Shown: positions 55,139 through 64,000 of the stretch, one piece after another
Numbering within the stretch: the stretch's first letter is position 1
Layout of the letters: every line of letters begins with the position of its first letter
Origin: Marinimicrobium agarilyticum DSM 16975
GTDB taxonomy: Bacteria; Pseudomonadota; Gammaproteobacteria; Pseudomonadales; Cellvibrionaceae
Assembly: GCF_000423345.1 (NCBI RefSeq)
Contig: NZ_AUHU01000013.1
Coordinates: forward strand, 61,773 to 125,772
Reading direction: 5' to 3'
Length of the DNA stretch: 64,000 nucleotides
Program-made: the position numbers and the translations under genes
Notes under the pieces: generated by a model
Told to the model about the DNA's origin: nothing
The model's database searches: none
The model's input: the letters and a program-made list of their open reading frames with translations, nothing else

Positions 55139-55253
55139 CGTAGGGTAGGTAAGCGAAGCGCCACCTACCATTTTAGTGACAACCAAACCGAAAAGTCGGG
55201 GGTGTTTGCGGAACGGCAATTTGGTAGGTGGCGCTTCGCTTACCTACCCTACG
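55139..55253. repeat. Inverted pair of REP-like units
   Basis: Unit 55139-55169 (opens CGTAGGGTAGGTAAGCG) and unit 55223-55253 are exact inverse complements, 53 bases apart. The second is identical to the unit at 39500. Here the pair faces the opposite way to the 39500/39559 pair. Confidence 0.82.
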
Positions 55254-55304
55254 CGTATCCGCACATCGCGACATCGCGCAGAATGGAGAGCGAGTAGAGA
55301 GGGG

Positions 55305-56261
55305 TTACACTGCCATAAACGCGATATAAGTGACGTAACCCGTCAGTAACAGCGCTGATTCAATTCGATTCAAGCGCTTGCCGCTGAGCAGGAACAGCAC
55401 CAGCGCCACCGCCGTAGCCAGCATCACCCACTGATCCACCGCCAACAGACGGCCCGCCAGGGGTAAGGGCTGAATCAGCGACGACACCCCGAGAATCCCC
55501 AGAATATTGAAAATATTACTGCCCAGGATATTCCCGACCGCCACATCCGCCTGGCGGCGCAGCACCGCGATCAACGATACCGCCAACTCCGGCAACGACG
55601 TGCCCACCGCCACCAGCGTCAGGCCGATCAGGGTTTCCGGGATGCCCAGCGCCTCGCCAATGCCGACCGCACCGGTCAAAAACGCCCGGGCGCCGACGAT
55701 CAACAGCGCCAGACCACCCACCGCCAGCGCTATCGAGAGCCAGAGGCTGGTGGGGCGTTTTTCCAGCAGATCCGCCTCGGCTTGGTGCAGCGCCGCCTCC
55801 GCCGCCTCGGGATGGACTCGCTCGGTACGGTAGGACCAGATCAGGTAGGCCGCCAGCGCGACCAGGAACATGATGCCGTCCAGGCGATCCACCGCGCCGT
55901 CACGGAACAGCAACATACAGAAAATGGTGGCGCCGATCATCGCCAGCCCGTCCCGCTTCAGGGCGTTGGTATGAACCACCAGGGGCAGGATCAACCCGCA
56001 TACGCCCAGAATCAGCAGAATATTGGCGATGTTGCTGCCAATCACATTGCCCAGGGCGATATCGGGGCTGTCGCTCAGCGCCGCCTGGAGTGAGACCACC
56101 AGCTCCGGCGCCGAGGTGCCAAAACCGACAATCACCAGGCCCGCCAGCAGGGGCGAGACGCCCCAGCGTTTGGCCAGGGCCAGCGCCCCGCGTACCAGGC
56201 TGTCGCCCCCGAAGGTCAACAGTGCAAGCCCCAACAACAGCCACAACAGATCGATCAACAT
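55305..56261 (-). CDS. Calcium/sodium antiporter, YrbG-like
   Basis: K+-independent cation exchanger of 318 residues with ten hydrophobic segments. The two inverted alpha repeats are visible: GFGTSAPELVVSL plus GNVIGSNIANI in the first half, and VAVGTSLPELAVSL plus VAVGNILGSNIFNI in the second, giving the ion-coordinating Glu/Asn sites. It is convergent with the repeats after degV and lies 28 bases after galE on the same strand, so the two may share a transcript. Confidence 0.93.
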   Translation of the reverse strand: MLIDLLWLLLGLALLTFGGDSLVRGALALAKRWGVSPLLAGLVIVGFGTSAPELVVSLQAALSDSPDIALGNVIGSNIANILLILGVCGLILPLVVHTNALKRDGLAMIGATIFCMLLFRDGAVDRLDGIMFLVALAAYLIWSYRTERVHPEAAEAALHQAEADLLEKRPTSLWLSIALAVGGLALLIVGARAFLTGAVGIGEALGIPETLIGLTLVAVGTSLPELAVSLIAVLRRQADVAVGNILGSNIFNILGILGVSSLIQPLPLAGRLLAVDQWVMLATAVALVLFLLSGKRLNRIESALLLTGYVTYIAFMAV

Positions 56262-56289
56262 TATTGCGTTTTCCTAGTTAACCAGAGAA

Positions 56290-57348
56290 TCAGTAACCGT
56301 CCGGGTTCTGGGACTGCCAGCGCCAGGTATCCACCATCATCCGCTCCAGCCCGAACCGCGCCTCCCAGCCCAGTGCCTGTTTGGCCAGGTCGGCATTGGC
56401 GTAGCAGCTGGCGATATCCCCCGGGCGGCGCGGCGCAATGCGGTAGGGAATGTCCCGCCCACTGGCCTTTTCGAAGGCCTTGACCATCTGCAGAACAGAA
56501 TAGCCCTGGCCGGTGCCCAGGTTGTAGGCGCGGCAGCCCGTGCCGGTGACTTCCAGCGCCTTCAGCGCCGCCACATGGCCTTTGGCCAAGTCCACCACGT
56601 GAATGTAGTCACGCACGCCGGTGCCGTCCACCGTGTCGTAATCATCGCCAAACACACTCAGTTCCTTGAGCTTGCCGATCGCCACTTGAGCCACATAGGG
56701 CAGCAGGTTATTGGGAATACCGGATGGATCTTCGCCGATCAGGCCGCTTTCGTGGGCGCCAACCGGGTTGAAGTAGCGCAACAGGCTGATATTCCATGCA
56801 CTCTTTTGGTGCTCTTTGGGCGCAGCGGCCATATCCCGCAGAATTTCTTCAATGATCAGCTTGCTGCGACCGTAAGGGTTGGTGGCGCTGGTGGGGAAGC
56901 TCTCATCAATGGGTACGGAGGCCGGGTCGCCGTACACCGTGGCCGAGGAGCTGAAAATCAGGTTGCCCTGCCCGAATGCCTCCATAACCTCGCAAAGCGT
57001 CAAAGTTCCGCCGATGTTTTCCCGGTAGTACTTGAGCGGAATTTGAGCGGACTCGCCCACGGCTTTCAGGCCGGCGAAGTGCATCACCGCGGTAAAGTCA
57101 TGTTTTTCAAAGACTTTGGTCAGCCCGGCCCGGTCATTCAGGTCCAGCTCGTAGAAGTCCGGCTCCAGGTCACAGATGCGCGCCACGCGGCGCACCGCCT
57201 CGCGCTTGCTGTTGCTGAGGTTATCCACCACCACGGGGCGATAACCGGCGTTAACCAGTTCGACACAAACGTGGCTGCCAATATAACCGGCGCCACCGGT
57301 AACCAGAACCTCCGGGCGGGTACTGCTGCTCGTTGAGGGTGAGTGCAT
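56290..57348 (-). CDS. galE: UDP-glucose 4-epimerase
   Basis: Interconverts UDP-glucose and UDP-galactose. The 352-residue Rossmann protein has [16 protein letters not shown] near residue 16, the catalytic [10 protein letters not shown] and Y-G-R-S-K, and the [17 protein letters not shown] segment. ATG 57348 with GAAGGA upstream is chosen over an open start at 57435. No other galactose gene is near, so it probably serves surface polysaccharide synthesis. Confidence 0.95.
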   Translation of the reverse strand: MHSPSTSSSTRPEVLVTGGAGYIGSHVCVELVNAGYRPVVVDNLSNSKREAVRRVARICDLEPDFYELDLNDRAGLTKVFEKHDFTAVMHFAGLKAVGESAQIPLKYYRENIGGTLTLCEVMEAFGQGNLIFSSSATVYGDPASVPIDESFPTSATNPYGRSKLIIEEILRDMAAAPKEHQKSAWNISLLRYFNPVGAHESGLIGEDPSGIPNNLLPYVAQVAIGKLKELSVFGDDYDTVDGTGVRDYIHVVDLAKGHVAALKALEVTGTGCRAYNLGTGQGYSVLQMVKAFEKASGRDIPYRIAPRRPGDIASCYANADLAKQALGWEARFGLERMMVDTWRWQSQNPDGY

Positions 57349-57649
57349 ACTTAGTCCTTCTTCCGTTCCGTAGCCAGACACTCCGGAGTGAGCATTACAC
57401 CCCGGAAAACCGGCTCGCATTATGGCATATTCCAATGAGCCGGACGCGCTTTAAACGCGTCTTTATTGGAACCAACCCGGCTGCGGTTCAGTCAAATTTG
57501 GGGCAAACAGAATAACCGCTCAACCCCTCTCGGCTGAGCGACAACTTGCACGTTATTCATAGCCTCAACCTTGGCATCAAACTTTCATGGTAATGACTCG
57601 GGAAAGGACTTTTCTGCATGTAAAGATGCAACGAGATGGCCGTTTAGCG

Positions 57650-57659
57650 GCTATGCTTA
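57650..57659 (+). promoter_or_regulatory. Sigma-S-type -10 element of prkA-yeaH-spoVR
   Basis: GCTATGCTTA matches the RpoS extended -10 KCTAYRCTTA at every position, 65 bases before the prkA ATG. The orthologous E. coli yeaGH operon depends on RpoS. No strong -35 is visible, which is usual for this class. Confidence 0.68.
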
Positions 57660-57723
57660 TCTGTGACAGCTTTTAGCGACTGGCTTTGAAAACAAGGCCG
57701 CTCAAAAGTGCAGGAGTGAATCA

Positions 57724-59646
57724 ATGACCATTTTCAATCACTACCGCGAGCGCTATGTCTCGACCCAACAGGAAGAGTTGAGCATTCAGGAGTACCTGGA
57801 CCTGTGTAAAACCGACCGGAGCGTCTACGCCACGGCCGCCGAAAGGATGCTCATGGCCATTGGCGAACCGGAATTGGTGGACACCTCACTGGACCCACGC
57901 CTGAGCCGCATTTTTTCCAACAAAATCATCAAGCGCTACGAGGCCTTCAACGAGTTCTATGGCATGGAGGAGTGCATCGAGCAGATCGTCTCCTTCTTCA
58001 AACACGCCGCCCAGGGGCTGGAGGAGAAAAAACAGATCCTCTACCTGCTCGGCCCGGTGGGGGGCGGCAAGTCCTCCCTGGCGGAAAAACTCAAAGCCCT
58101 GATGCAACAGATGCCCATTTACTGCATCAAGGGCTCCCCGGTGTTCGAATCCCCCCTGGGGCTGTTCAACCCGGACGAAGACGGCACCATTCTGCAAGAG
58201 GACTACGGCATTCCCAGCCGTTACCTGAAAACCATCATGTCCCCCTGGGCGGTGAAACGCCTGCATGAGTTCGAGGGGGACATCAGCCAGTTCAAGGTGG
58301 TGAAAGTCTACCCCTCGATTCTGGACCAGATTGCCGTCTCCAAAACCGAGCCGGGGGATGAAAACAACCAGGACATTTCCTCCCTGGTGGGCAAGGTCGA
58401 CATCCGCAAACTGGAGGACTTCCCCCAGAACGACCCGGACGCCTACAGCTTCTCCGGCGGCCTGTGCCGGGCCAACCAGGGGCTGATGGAGTTCGTGGAG
58501 ATGTTCAAGGCGCCCATCAAGGTGCTGCACCCGCTGCTGACCGCCACCCAGGAAGGCAACTACAACAGCACCGAGGGGCTGAGCGCCATCCCCTTCGAAG
58601 GCGTGATTCTCGCCCACTCGAACGAGTCCGAGTGGCAGGCGTTCAAAAACAACAAGAACAACGAGGCCTTTCTGGACCGGGTCTACATCGTCAAGGTGCC
58701 CTACTGCCTGCGCGTCTCCGAGGAAGTGAAAATTTACGAGAAGCTGCTGGAAAACAGCTCCCTCTCTCGCGCCCAGTGCGCGCCGGACACTCTGAAAATG
58801 CTGGCCAAATTCATTGTGCTCTCGCGCCTGAAGGAGCCGGAGAACTCCAGCATCTACTCCAAAATGCGCATCTACGACGGCGAAAGCCTGAAAGACACCG
58901 ACCCCAAGGCCAAGTCCATTCAGGAATACCGGGACTCCGCCGGCGTGGACGAAGGCATGAACGGGCTTTCCACCCGCTTTGCGTTCAAAATCCTCTCCAA
59001 GGTGTTCAACTTTGACCCGACCGAAGTCGCCGCCAACCCGGTACACCTGCTGTACGTGCTGGAGCAACAGATCGAGCGCGAGCAGTTCCCGCCGGAAGTG
59101 CGCGAACGCTACCTCGGGTTTATCAAGGAATACCTGGCCCCGCGCTATGTCGACTTTATCGGCAAGGAAATCCAGACCGCGTACCTGGAGTCCTACACCG
59201 AGTACGGCCAGAACATTTTCGACCGTTACGTCACCTTTGCCGACTTCTGGATACAGGACCAGGAATACCGCGACCCGGACACCGGCGAAATACTCGACCG
59301 GGGCTCGCTCAACCAGGAACTGGAAAAAATCGAGAAGCCGGCAGGCATCAGCAACCCGAAGGATTTCCGCAACGAAATCGTCAACTTCGTGCTGCGCGCC
59401 CGGGCCAACAACAACGGTCGCAACCCGGCCTGGAACAGTTACGAAAAGCTGCGCTCGGTGATCGAGCAGAAGATGTTCTCCAACACCGAGGACCTGCTGC
59501 CGGTCATTTCATTCAATGCCAAGGCTTCCGCTTCCGACCAGAAAAAACACCAGGACTTTGTGGCGCGCATGATCGAGCGCGGTTATACGGAAAAGCAGGT
59601 TCGCCTGCTCTCCGAGTGGTATCTGCGGGTCCGCAAGTCCCAGTAA
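57724..59646 (+). CDS. prkA: PrkA serine protein kinase (YeaG)
   Basis: A 640-residue AAA-type serine kinase of stress and starvation responses. It has an N-terminal PrkA domain with Walker A G110-P-V-G-G-G-K116-S-S, and a C-terminal kinase-like region including RARANNNGRNPAWNSYEKLR. Length is close to E. coli YeaG (644). First gene of prkA-yeaH-spoVR; the targets are unknown. The start has CAGGAG upstream. A sigma-S-type -10 precedes it. Confidence 0.95.
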   Translation: MTIFNHYRERYVSTQQEELSIQEYLDLCKTDRSVYATAAERMLMAIGEPELVDTSLDPRLSRIFSNKIIKRYEAFNEFYGMEECIEQIVSFFKHAAQGLEEKKQILYLLGPVGGGKSSLAEKLKALMQQMPIYCIKGSPVFESPLGLFNPDEDGTILQEDYGIPSRYLKTIMSPWAVKRLHEFEGDISQFKVVKVYPSILDQIAVSKTEPGDENNQDISSLVGKVDIRKLEDFPQNDPDAYSFSGGLCRANQGLMEFVEMFKAPIKVLHPLLTATQEGNYNSTEGLSAIPFEGVILAHSNESEWQAFKNNKNNEAFLDRVYIVKVPYCLRVSEEVKIYEKLLENSSLSRAQCAPDTLKMLAKFIVLSRLKEPENSSIYSKMRIYDGESLKDTDPKAKSIQEYRDSAGVDEGMNGLSTRFAFKILSKVFNFDPTEVAANPVHLLYVLEQQIEREQFPPEVRERYLGFIKEYLAPRYVDFIGKEIQTAYLESYTEYGQNIFDRYVTFADFWIQDQEYRDPDTGEILDRGSLNQELEKIEKPAGISNPKDFRNEIVNFVLRARANNNGRNPAWNSYEKLRSVIEQKMFSNTEDLLPVISFNAKASASDQKKHQDFVARMIERGYTEKQVRLLSEWYLRVRKSQ

Positions 59647-59724
59647 CGCCTTCGCGGGCGCTGTTGGCCGCTCGCCTGCAAACGGGCGGGCGGCCAAAGG
59701 TGTTTTCTTCTACGAGGTATGCGT

Positions 59725-61014
59725 ATGAGTCACATAGTCGACCGTCGCCTGAACGCCAAAAACAAAAGCGCCGTCAACCGGCAGCGCTTCCTGCGCCGTT
59801 ATAAGGATCACATCAAAAAAGCCGTCTCCGGCGCCGTGAGCAAACGCTCCATTACCGACATCGAACAGGGCGAGAAAATCAGCATTCCCTCCCGGGACCT
59901 GAACGAACCCGTATTCCACCACGGCCAGGGCGGGCACCGGGAAAACGTTCTGCCCGGCAACAAGGAATTCACCAGCGGGGACAAAATCCAGCGCCCGCCC
60001 GCCGGCGGGGGTGGCGGCAGCGGTGGCTCCGGCGCCAGCGATTCCGGCGAGGGCGAAGACGACTTCGTCTTCCAGATCTCCCAGAGCGAGTTCCTCGACT
60101 TCATGTTCGATGACCTCGCCCTGCCCAACCTGGTCAAACGCCAACTGGTGGGCGATGCGGACTTCCAGCGCCACCGGGCCGGCATCAGCAACGAAGGCAA
60201 CCCCGGCCAGCTGAACGTGGTGCGCTCCATGCGCTCCGCCCACGCCCGGCGCATTGCCCTGACCGCCAAAAAGCGCCGCAAACTCAAGGAACTGAAAGCC
60301 CAGCTCGAAGAAGAACAGGCCAAGCAGGACATCCTCTACGACGCCCGCAAGGTCAAGGCGCTGGAGGAGGAAATCACCGACCTGGAAGCGCGCATCAAAC
60401 GCGTGCCCTGGCTGGACACCTTTGACCTGAAGTACAACCTCCACGTCAAACACCCGGTGCCGCGCAGCAAGGCGGTGATGTTCTGCCTGATGGACGTGTC
60501 CGGCTCCATGACCCAGGCCACCAAAGACCTGGCCAAGCGCTTCTTCATTCTGCTGTACCTGTTCTTACAGCGGAACTACGAACACACCGAAGTGGTGTTC
60601 ATTCGCCACCACACCAGCGCCAAGGAAGTGGACGAAGAAGAGTTCTTCTACTCCCGCGAGACCGGCGGCACCATCGTCTCCAGCGCCCTGAAACTCATGC
60701 ACAGCATCATGGAAGCGCGCTACCCCACCAGCGAGTGGAACATCTACGGTGCCCAGGCCTCCGATGGCGACAACTGGAACGAAGACTCCAGCGTCTGCCA
60801 GGAGGTGCTCTGCGACGAGATTTTGCCGCTGGTGCAGTACTTCTCCTACATTGAAATCACCCAGCGGGAACATCAGGCCCTCTGGCACGAGTACGAAGAA
60901 GTGAAGGCGCGCTTCCCCGAGGTCTTTGCCATGGAACAGATTACCGACGCACAGGACATCTTCCCCGTGTTCCGGGAGTTGTTCCACAAACAAACGCACA
61001 GACAGGCGGTGTAA
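59725..61014 (+). CDS. yeaH: YeaH/YhbH family protein
   Basis: A 429-residue partner of PrkA. Residues about 92-112 are a Gly/Ser linker after the conserved N-terminal part ([20 protein letters not shown]), and a von Willebrand A-type region follows with the metal-site DVSGSMT near residue 257. The ATG at 59725 has AGG seven bases upstream; an ATG at 59719 is weaker. The family occurs with prkA from Bacillus (YhbH) to E. coli, but biochemistry is thin. The stop is three bases before spoVR. Confidence 0.94.
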   Translation: MSHIVDRRLNAKNKSAVNRQRFLRRYKDHIKKAVSGAVSKRSITDIEQGEKISIPSRDLNEPVFHHGQGGHRENVLPGNKEFTSGDKIQRPPAGGGGGSGGSGASDSGEGEDDFVFQISQSEFLDFMFDDLALPNLVKRQLVGDADFQRHRAGISNEGNPGQLNVVRSMRSAHARRIALTAKKRRKLKELKAQLEEEQAKQDILYDARKVKALEEEITDLEARIKRVPWLDTFDLKYNLHVKHPVPRSKAVMFCLMDVSGSMTQATKDLAKRFFILLYLFLQRNYEHTEVVFIRHHTSAKEVDEEEFFYSRETGGTIVSSALKLMHSIMEARYPTSEWNIYGAQASDGDNWNEDSSVCQEVLCDEILPLVQYFSYIEITQREHQALWHEYEEVKARFPEVFAMEQITDAQDIFPVFRELFHKQTHRQAV

Positions 61015-61017
61015 CCC

Positions 61018-62526
61018 ATGCGTGAACGCACTCCGATTTCCACCGGTGCGGACTGGACCTTCGAATTGGTCCAGGAGTACGACCGCGCCATCGCCGGGAT
61101 TGCGCAAGAATTTGGGCTGGACACCTACCCCAACCAGATCGAAGTCATCAGCTCCGAACAGATGATGGACGCCTACGCGGCGGCCGGCATGCCCCTGGGC
61201 TACCATCACTGGTCCTACGGCAAACAGTTCCTCTCCGTGGAAAACGCCTACACCCGCGGGCAGATGGGGCTGGCCTACGAGATCGTGATCAACTCCAACC
61301 CCTGCATTGCCTACCTGATGGAAGAGAACACCATGACCATGCAGGCGCTGGTGATCGCCCACGCCTGCTACGGCCACAACTCCTTCTTCAAAGGCAACTA
61401 CCTGTTCCGCACCTGGACCGACGCCAGCTCCATTATCGACTACCTGGTGTTCGCCAAGAACTACATCGCCCAATGCGAGGAGCGCTACGGCATCAGCGAA
61501 GCGGAAGCCATCCTCGACTCCTGCCACGCTCTGATGAACTACGGCGTGGACCGCTACAAACGCCCCTCCCCCATCTCTGCCGAGGAGGAACGCTACCGGC
61601 AGGAGGAACGTGAGATTCAACTGCGCAAGCAGGTCAACGACCTGTGGCGCACCATCCCGCGCATGACCCCGGAGGCCGAACACCACGAGCAAAAACACCG
61701 CTACCCCAGCGAACCTCAGGAAAACCTGCTGTACTTCATCGAGAAGAACGCCCCCCTGCTGGAGCCCTGGCAGCGCGAAGTGGTGCGCATCGTGCGCAAA
61801 ATCGCCCAGTACTTTTACCCCCAGCGCCAGACCCAGGTCATGAACGAAGGCTGGGCCTGCTTCTGGCACTACACCCTGCTCAACGAAATGTACGACCGGG
61901 GCCTGGTCACCGACGCCTTTATGATGGAGTTTCTGCAGTCACATTCCAGCGTGATCTACCAGCCGCCCTACGACAGCCCCTACTACAACGGCATCAACCC
62001 CTACACCCTGGGCTTCGCCATGATGATGGACATCCGCCGCATCTGCGAAAAACCCACCGAGGAAGACCGCCGCTGGTTCCCGGACATCGCCGGCAGCGAC
62101 TGGAAAGAAACCATGCAGTTCGCCATGCGCAACTTCAAGGATGAGAGCTTCATCCTCCAGTTCCTCTCCCCCAAAATCATCCGCGACCTGAAACTGTTCG
62201 CCGTGGTGGACGACGACCAGGAAGCCCACATCGAAGTCAACGCCATTCACGACGAAGAAGGCTACCGCGCCGTGCGCCAGGCCCTGGCGGGCCTGTACAA
62301 CCTGGGCAACCGGGAACCCAATATTCAGGTGTATAACGTTAACATTCGAGGCGACCGCTCCATCACCCTGCACCACACCCGCCACTCCCGAAAACCGCTG
62401 GATAACTCCGCCCAGGAGGTGATCCGCCACCTGCACCGGCTGTGGGGGTTTGATGTGCATTTGCATTCGATGGAGGGAGGTAAGATCGAGCAGAGTTTTC
62501 GTTGTCCGCCGATCAACAGCGAGTAG
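61018..62526 (+). CDS. SpoVR family protein (YcgB)
   Basis: A 502-residue protein of the SpoVR family, named for a cortex-formation gene in Bacillus but common in non-spore-formers. It opens TGADWTFELVQEYDRAIAGI and has HACYGHNSFFKGNYLF and EGWACFWHYTLLNEMY, conserved histidine- and glutamate-rich segments. With PrkA and YeaH it forms a three-gene unit that appears in many gammaproteobacteria as a starvation response; the molecular role is unknown. Confidence 0.94.
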   Translation: MRERTPISTGADWTFELVQEYDRAIAGIAQEFGLDTYPNQIEVISSEQMMDAYAAAGMPLGYHHWSYGKQFLSVENAYTRGQMGLAYEIVINSNPCIAYLMEENTMTMQALVIAHACYGHNSFFKGNYLFRTWTDASSIIDYLVFAKNYIAQCEERYGISEAEAILDSCHALMNYGVDRYKRPSPISAEEERYRQEEREIQLRKQVNDLWRTIPRMTPEAEHHEQKHRYPSEPQENLLYFIEKNAPLLEPWQREVVRIVRKIAQYFYPQRQTQVMNEGWACFWHYTLLNEMYDRGLVTDAFMMEFLQSHSSVIYQPPYDSPYYNGINPYTLGFAMMMDIRRICEKPTEEDRRWFPDIAGSDWKETMQFAMRNFKDESFILQFLSPKIIRDLKLFAVVDDDQEAHIEVNAIHDEEGYRAVRQALAGLYNLGNREPNIQVYNVNIRGDRSITLHHTRHSRKPLDNSAQEVIRHLHRLWGFDVHLHSMEGGKIEQSFRCPPINSE

Positions 62527-62615
62527 CTGGTAAACCACATTCTCGCCCGAGCGTCAAAGGTGACTTTTAGGGTTGCCAGACCGCATTTTATGTGGCAATT
62601 TACGACATAGGACGT

Positions 62616-62638
62616 CAGCGACCCAGTCGCTGTCTTTT
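62616..62638 (+). terminator. Possible terminator of prkA-yeaH-spoVR
   Basis: CAGCGAC, three-base loop, GTCGCTG, then TCTTTTC, 90 bases after the spoVR stop. The stem is short and the T tract broken, so it is modest. The remainder of the 62527-62906 gap is AT-richer than the neighbours and shows nothing else I recognise. Confidence 0.45.
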
Positions 62639-62906
62639 CACAATGCGCGAATAGCTGCGAGGGATTGCGTGTTTTCCGCCCCCTCTCCAAAAAATTCCCG
62701 CAAAAACAACTAGTTACCGTTCTACGGTGAAATGATATAGCGCCCCGCCGAGAGTAGTAACGCGCGTGCGTATTTTTACCAGCAGATAAACGCGAAAAAT
62801 AGAAAATGTTCTGAAAATCAATTGTTTATGGTGTTCTCCGAGAAGGTCCCAAGTTTGATATCGGATATGCGCTACAGACCGATGCTATGCAGGAGTAGAG
62901 CGAAAG

Positions 62907-63488
62907 TTGAGCAGCGAGCAATTAGAACTAAGTGACGGAACTCTACGCCAGCGAAGAAACTTGATGCTCATTAGCGTCCTGCTGATATTCATTAAGCATT
63001 CCCAAATGAAGTTTGGTGAAGAGCTAACAGTATTAGGGGCCTCTGCTGTTATAGAAAACCCAAGTTTCATTTTACCGTTTCTATTAACAGTCCAGGCATA
63101 CTTTTTATGGAGATTCTACCAGTACTTTCATACTGACAAAGCTTATTCAGCACTTAAGGGGCAGTACAACGGTAGTTTAAGCGCCGTTCTTGATAGCTCT
63201 ACTATGAAAGAGATATTCAAATCTCTCCCCGAGGGGGTTACGTCATTATCTGGTAGCTATACATACTCAAAACTGGAAAAGACGGATGCAAATTACTATC
63301 AAGTCGAAGCGGAAACTCCAGGGGGTGAGGAGGAGCCAAAAATATATTCTGTAAAGGTCCCCAAAGCCCCTATAGAGCGAAAGCGAATCGGCGTGCTTTT
63401 TGGTTTCATGTTTAGAGGTAGGATATTAAGCGACTTTTTTTTGCCTTACGCGTTAGTTGTGTATGCAGTATTATTACATATCTTATAA
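62907..63488 (+). CDS. Unrecognised membrane protein
   Basis: I do not recognise this 193-residue protein. It has three hydrophobic segments: residues about 18-33 (RRNLMLISVLLIFIKHS), about 53-72 (FILPFLLTVQAYFLWRFYQY) and a C-terminal one (FFLPYALVVYAVLLHIL). Between them is a soluble region with Glu/Lys repeats. The start is a TTG with GGAG ten bases upstream; ATG 62964 would remove 19 residues. Its lower GC content and rare-codon-rich usage differ from the window before 62.5 kb, suggesting recent acquisition. Confidence 0.6.
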   Translation: MSSEQLELSDGTLRQRRNLMLISVLLIFIKHSQMKFGEELTVLGASAVIENPSFILPFLLTVQAYFLWRFYQYFHTDKAYSALKGQYNGSLSAVLDSSTMKEIFKSLPEGVTSLSGSYTYSKLEKTDANYYQVEAETPGGEEEPKIYSVKVPKAPIERKRIGVLFGFMFRGRILSDFFLPYALVVYAVLLHIL

Positions 63489-63600
63489 CATCAGCTGTCA
63501 TCGCCCCCGCGGAGCTGGAACGGCCTTTCGGCCGCCCCATAGCTACAAGCCTGCCTTGAAACCGAGCGTCAGGCGTGAATTCGAGTCCGAGGAAGAAAAA

Positions 63601-63906
63601 ATGTCTAATTCAAATACTGGAAGGCACGCATTCTCATTCGAGGGAGGTGAGCAACTCACCAAGATTGGGGCCACTTTCTTCGTCTCATGTCTATACCATA
63701 GGCATATCGATTCCACTCACAGAAACTGGGACTCGATCAGAACTCAGAAATCTCGTACTAGTACAATCAACAGTTCTGAGAGTTACCACCAAGTCTGGCT
63801 GGAGCATATCAGAGGCATGAATGATGCCAATTTGAATAAAAACACTTTGGTCCTTGATGCAGCAAACGTGAAAAAAATGGCATTAGCCATACAAAAGGCG
63901 TTATGA
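63601..63906 (+). CDS. Unrecognised small protein next to an insertion sequence
   Basis: A 101-residue protein starting MSNSNTGRHAFSFEGGEQL, with GAGGAAG upstream. It has no signal, membrane segment or motif I can name; the middle is Ser/Thr/Arg-rich and the end is a possible helix (NVKKMALAIQKAL). It stops five bases before the presumed insertion-sequence end, so a longer ancestral gene could have been cut. Base composition is AT-richer than the main window. Confidence that it is a real gene is moderate. Confidence 0.5.
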   Translation: MSNSNTGRHAFSFEGGEQLTKIGATFFVSCLYHRHIDSTHRNWDSIRTQKSRTSTINSSESYHQVWLEHIRGMNDANLNKNTLVLDAANVKKMALAIQKAL

Positions 63907-63911
63907 GTCCG

Positions 63912-64000
63912 TGTTACCCACAATTGGTGGACACCTTCTATAGTTAGATAAACCACTATTGAGGTGTTCAAAATGGCACGTAAAAAGAGACAAGCCTACA
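63912..64000 (+). mobile_element. Left end of an insertion sequence (IS3-like)
   Basis: Starts TGTTACCCACAATTGGTGG, like the TG...GGTGGACACC ends of many IS3-group elements, and leads into a transposase start. The right end is outside the window, so the family is provisional. Confidence 0.5.
63973..64000 (+). CDS. Transposase OrfA-like protein (first nine codons)
   Basis: ATG at 63973 with GAGGTG six bases upstream, reading MARKKRQAY before the window ends. Basic starts of this kind are typical of OrfA helix-turn-helix proteins of IS3-family elements; too little is present for certainty. Confidence 0.45.

Noticed and set aside
57886..59067. 393-codon minus-strand frame opposite prkA
   Set aside because: Antisense to a full-length PrkA with Walker A motif; no independent evidence.
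63486..63600. Integron attC site next to the orphan genes
   Set aside because: A GGCC hairpin and a nearby GTTAT looked suggestive, but no paired RYYYAAC and GTTRRRY core sites were found.

Overview
The window is GC-rich chromosomal DNA from a gammaproteobacterium. Gene order matches the Pseudomonas/Cellvibrionales lineage: apaH-apaG-rsmA-pdxA-surA-lptD divergent from amgK-murU, the proA-nadD-rsfS-rlmH-mrdA-rodA-mltB-rlpA-dacA-ybeD-lipB-lipA block, and tsaD divergent from rpsU-yqeY-dnaG-rpoD. A marine or environmental member of the Cellvibrionales (Marinimicrobium/Saccharophagus-like) is my best guess, but the genus cannot be fixed by reading alone.

Layout. 1-2.4 kb: partial zinc-protease-like gene, a PA3496-type small protein, an HdfR-like LysR regulator and a beta-barrel outer-membrane protein. 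2.4-12 kb: the lptD-surA-pdxA-rsmA-apaG-apaH operon (LPS assembly, outer-membrane chaperone, PLP synthesis, ribosome maturation), facing amgK-murU (murein sugar recycling) and a glycerophosphodiesterase. 12-18 kb: TonB receptor, TorF-type porin with a probable sigma-54/NtrC control region, DMT exporter with a terminator in its leader, and cca. 18-28.5 kb: large PQQ-type sugar dehydrogenase/dihaem cytochrome fusion, trxC, sulfide:quinone oxidoreductase, an RND efflux pair (an FNR/Anr box lies between the last two), pteridine reductase, and an Hsp20 gene behind a near-consensus sigma-32 promoter. 28.5-37 kb: MFS exporter, folK-folB-tsaD, and rpsU-yqeY-dnaG-rpoD. 37-51 kb: AI-2E/PerM permease, rdgC, GNAT, then the lipoate, peptidoglycan-elongation and ribosome genes on the minus strand. 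51-62.5 kb: PepSY protein with a PhoPQ-like two-component pair, DegV, Ca/Na antiporter, galE, and the stress operon prkA-yeaH-spoVR behind a sigma-S-type -10. 62.5-64 kb: AT-richer DNA with two unrecognised small genes and the left end of an insertion sequence.

The genes work together mainly in envelope building (lptD, surA, mrdA, rodA, mltB, rlpA, dacA, amgK, murU) and core information processing (rpoD, dnaG, rpsU, cca, rsmA, rlmH, rsfS, tsaD).

The most unusual content is intergenic. Three palindromic elements (36884-37005, 37230-37322, 54976-55087) have perfect 21-30 bp inverted arms that are unrelated from copy to copy, but they share a core built around CATCCCTG, and two also share a right-hand flank. 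A second, REP-like family (six units) sits in the same kind of gaps. I found no tRNA, rRNA or CRISPR array.
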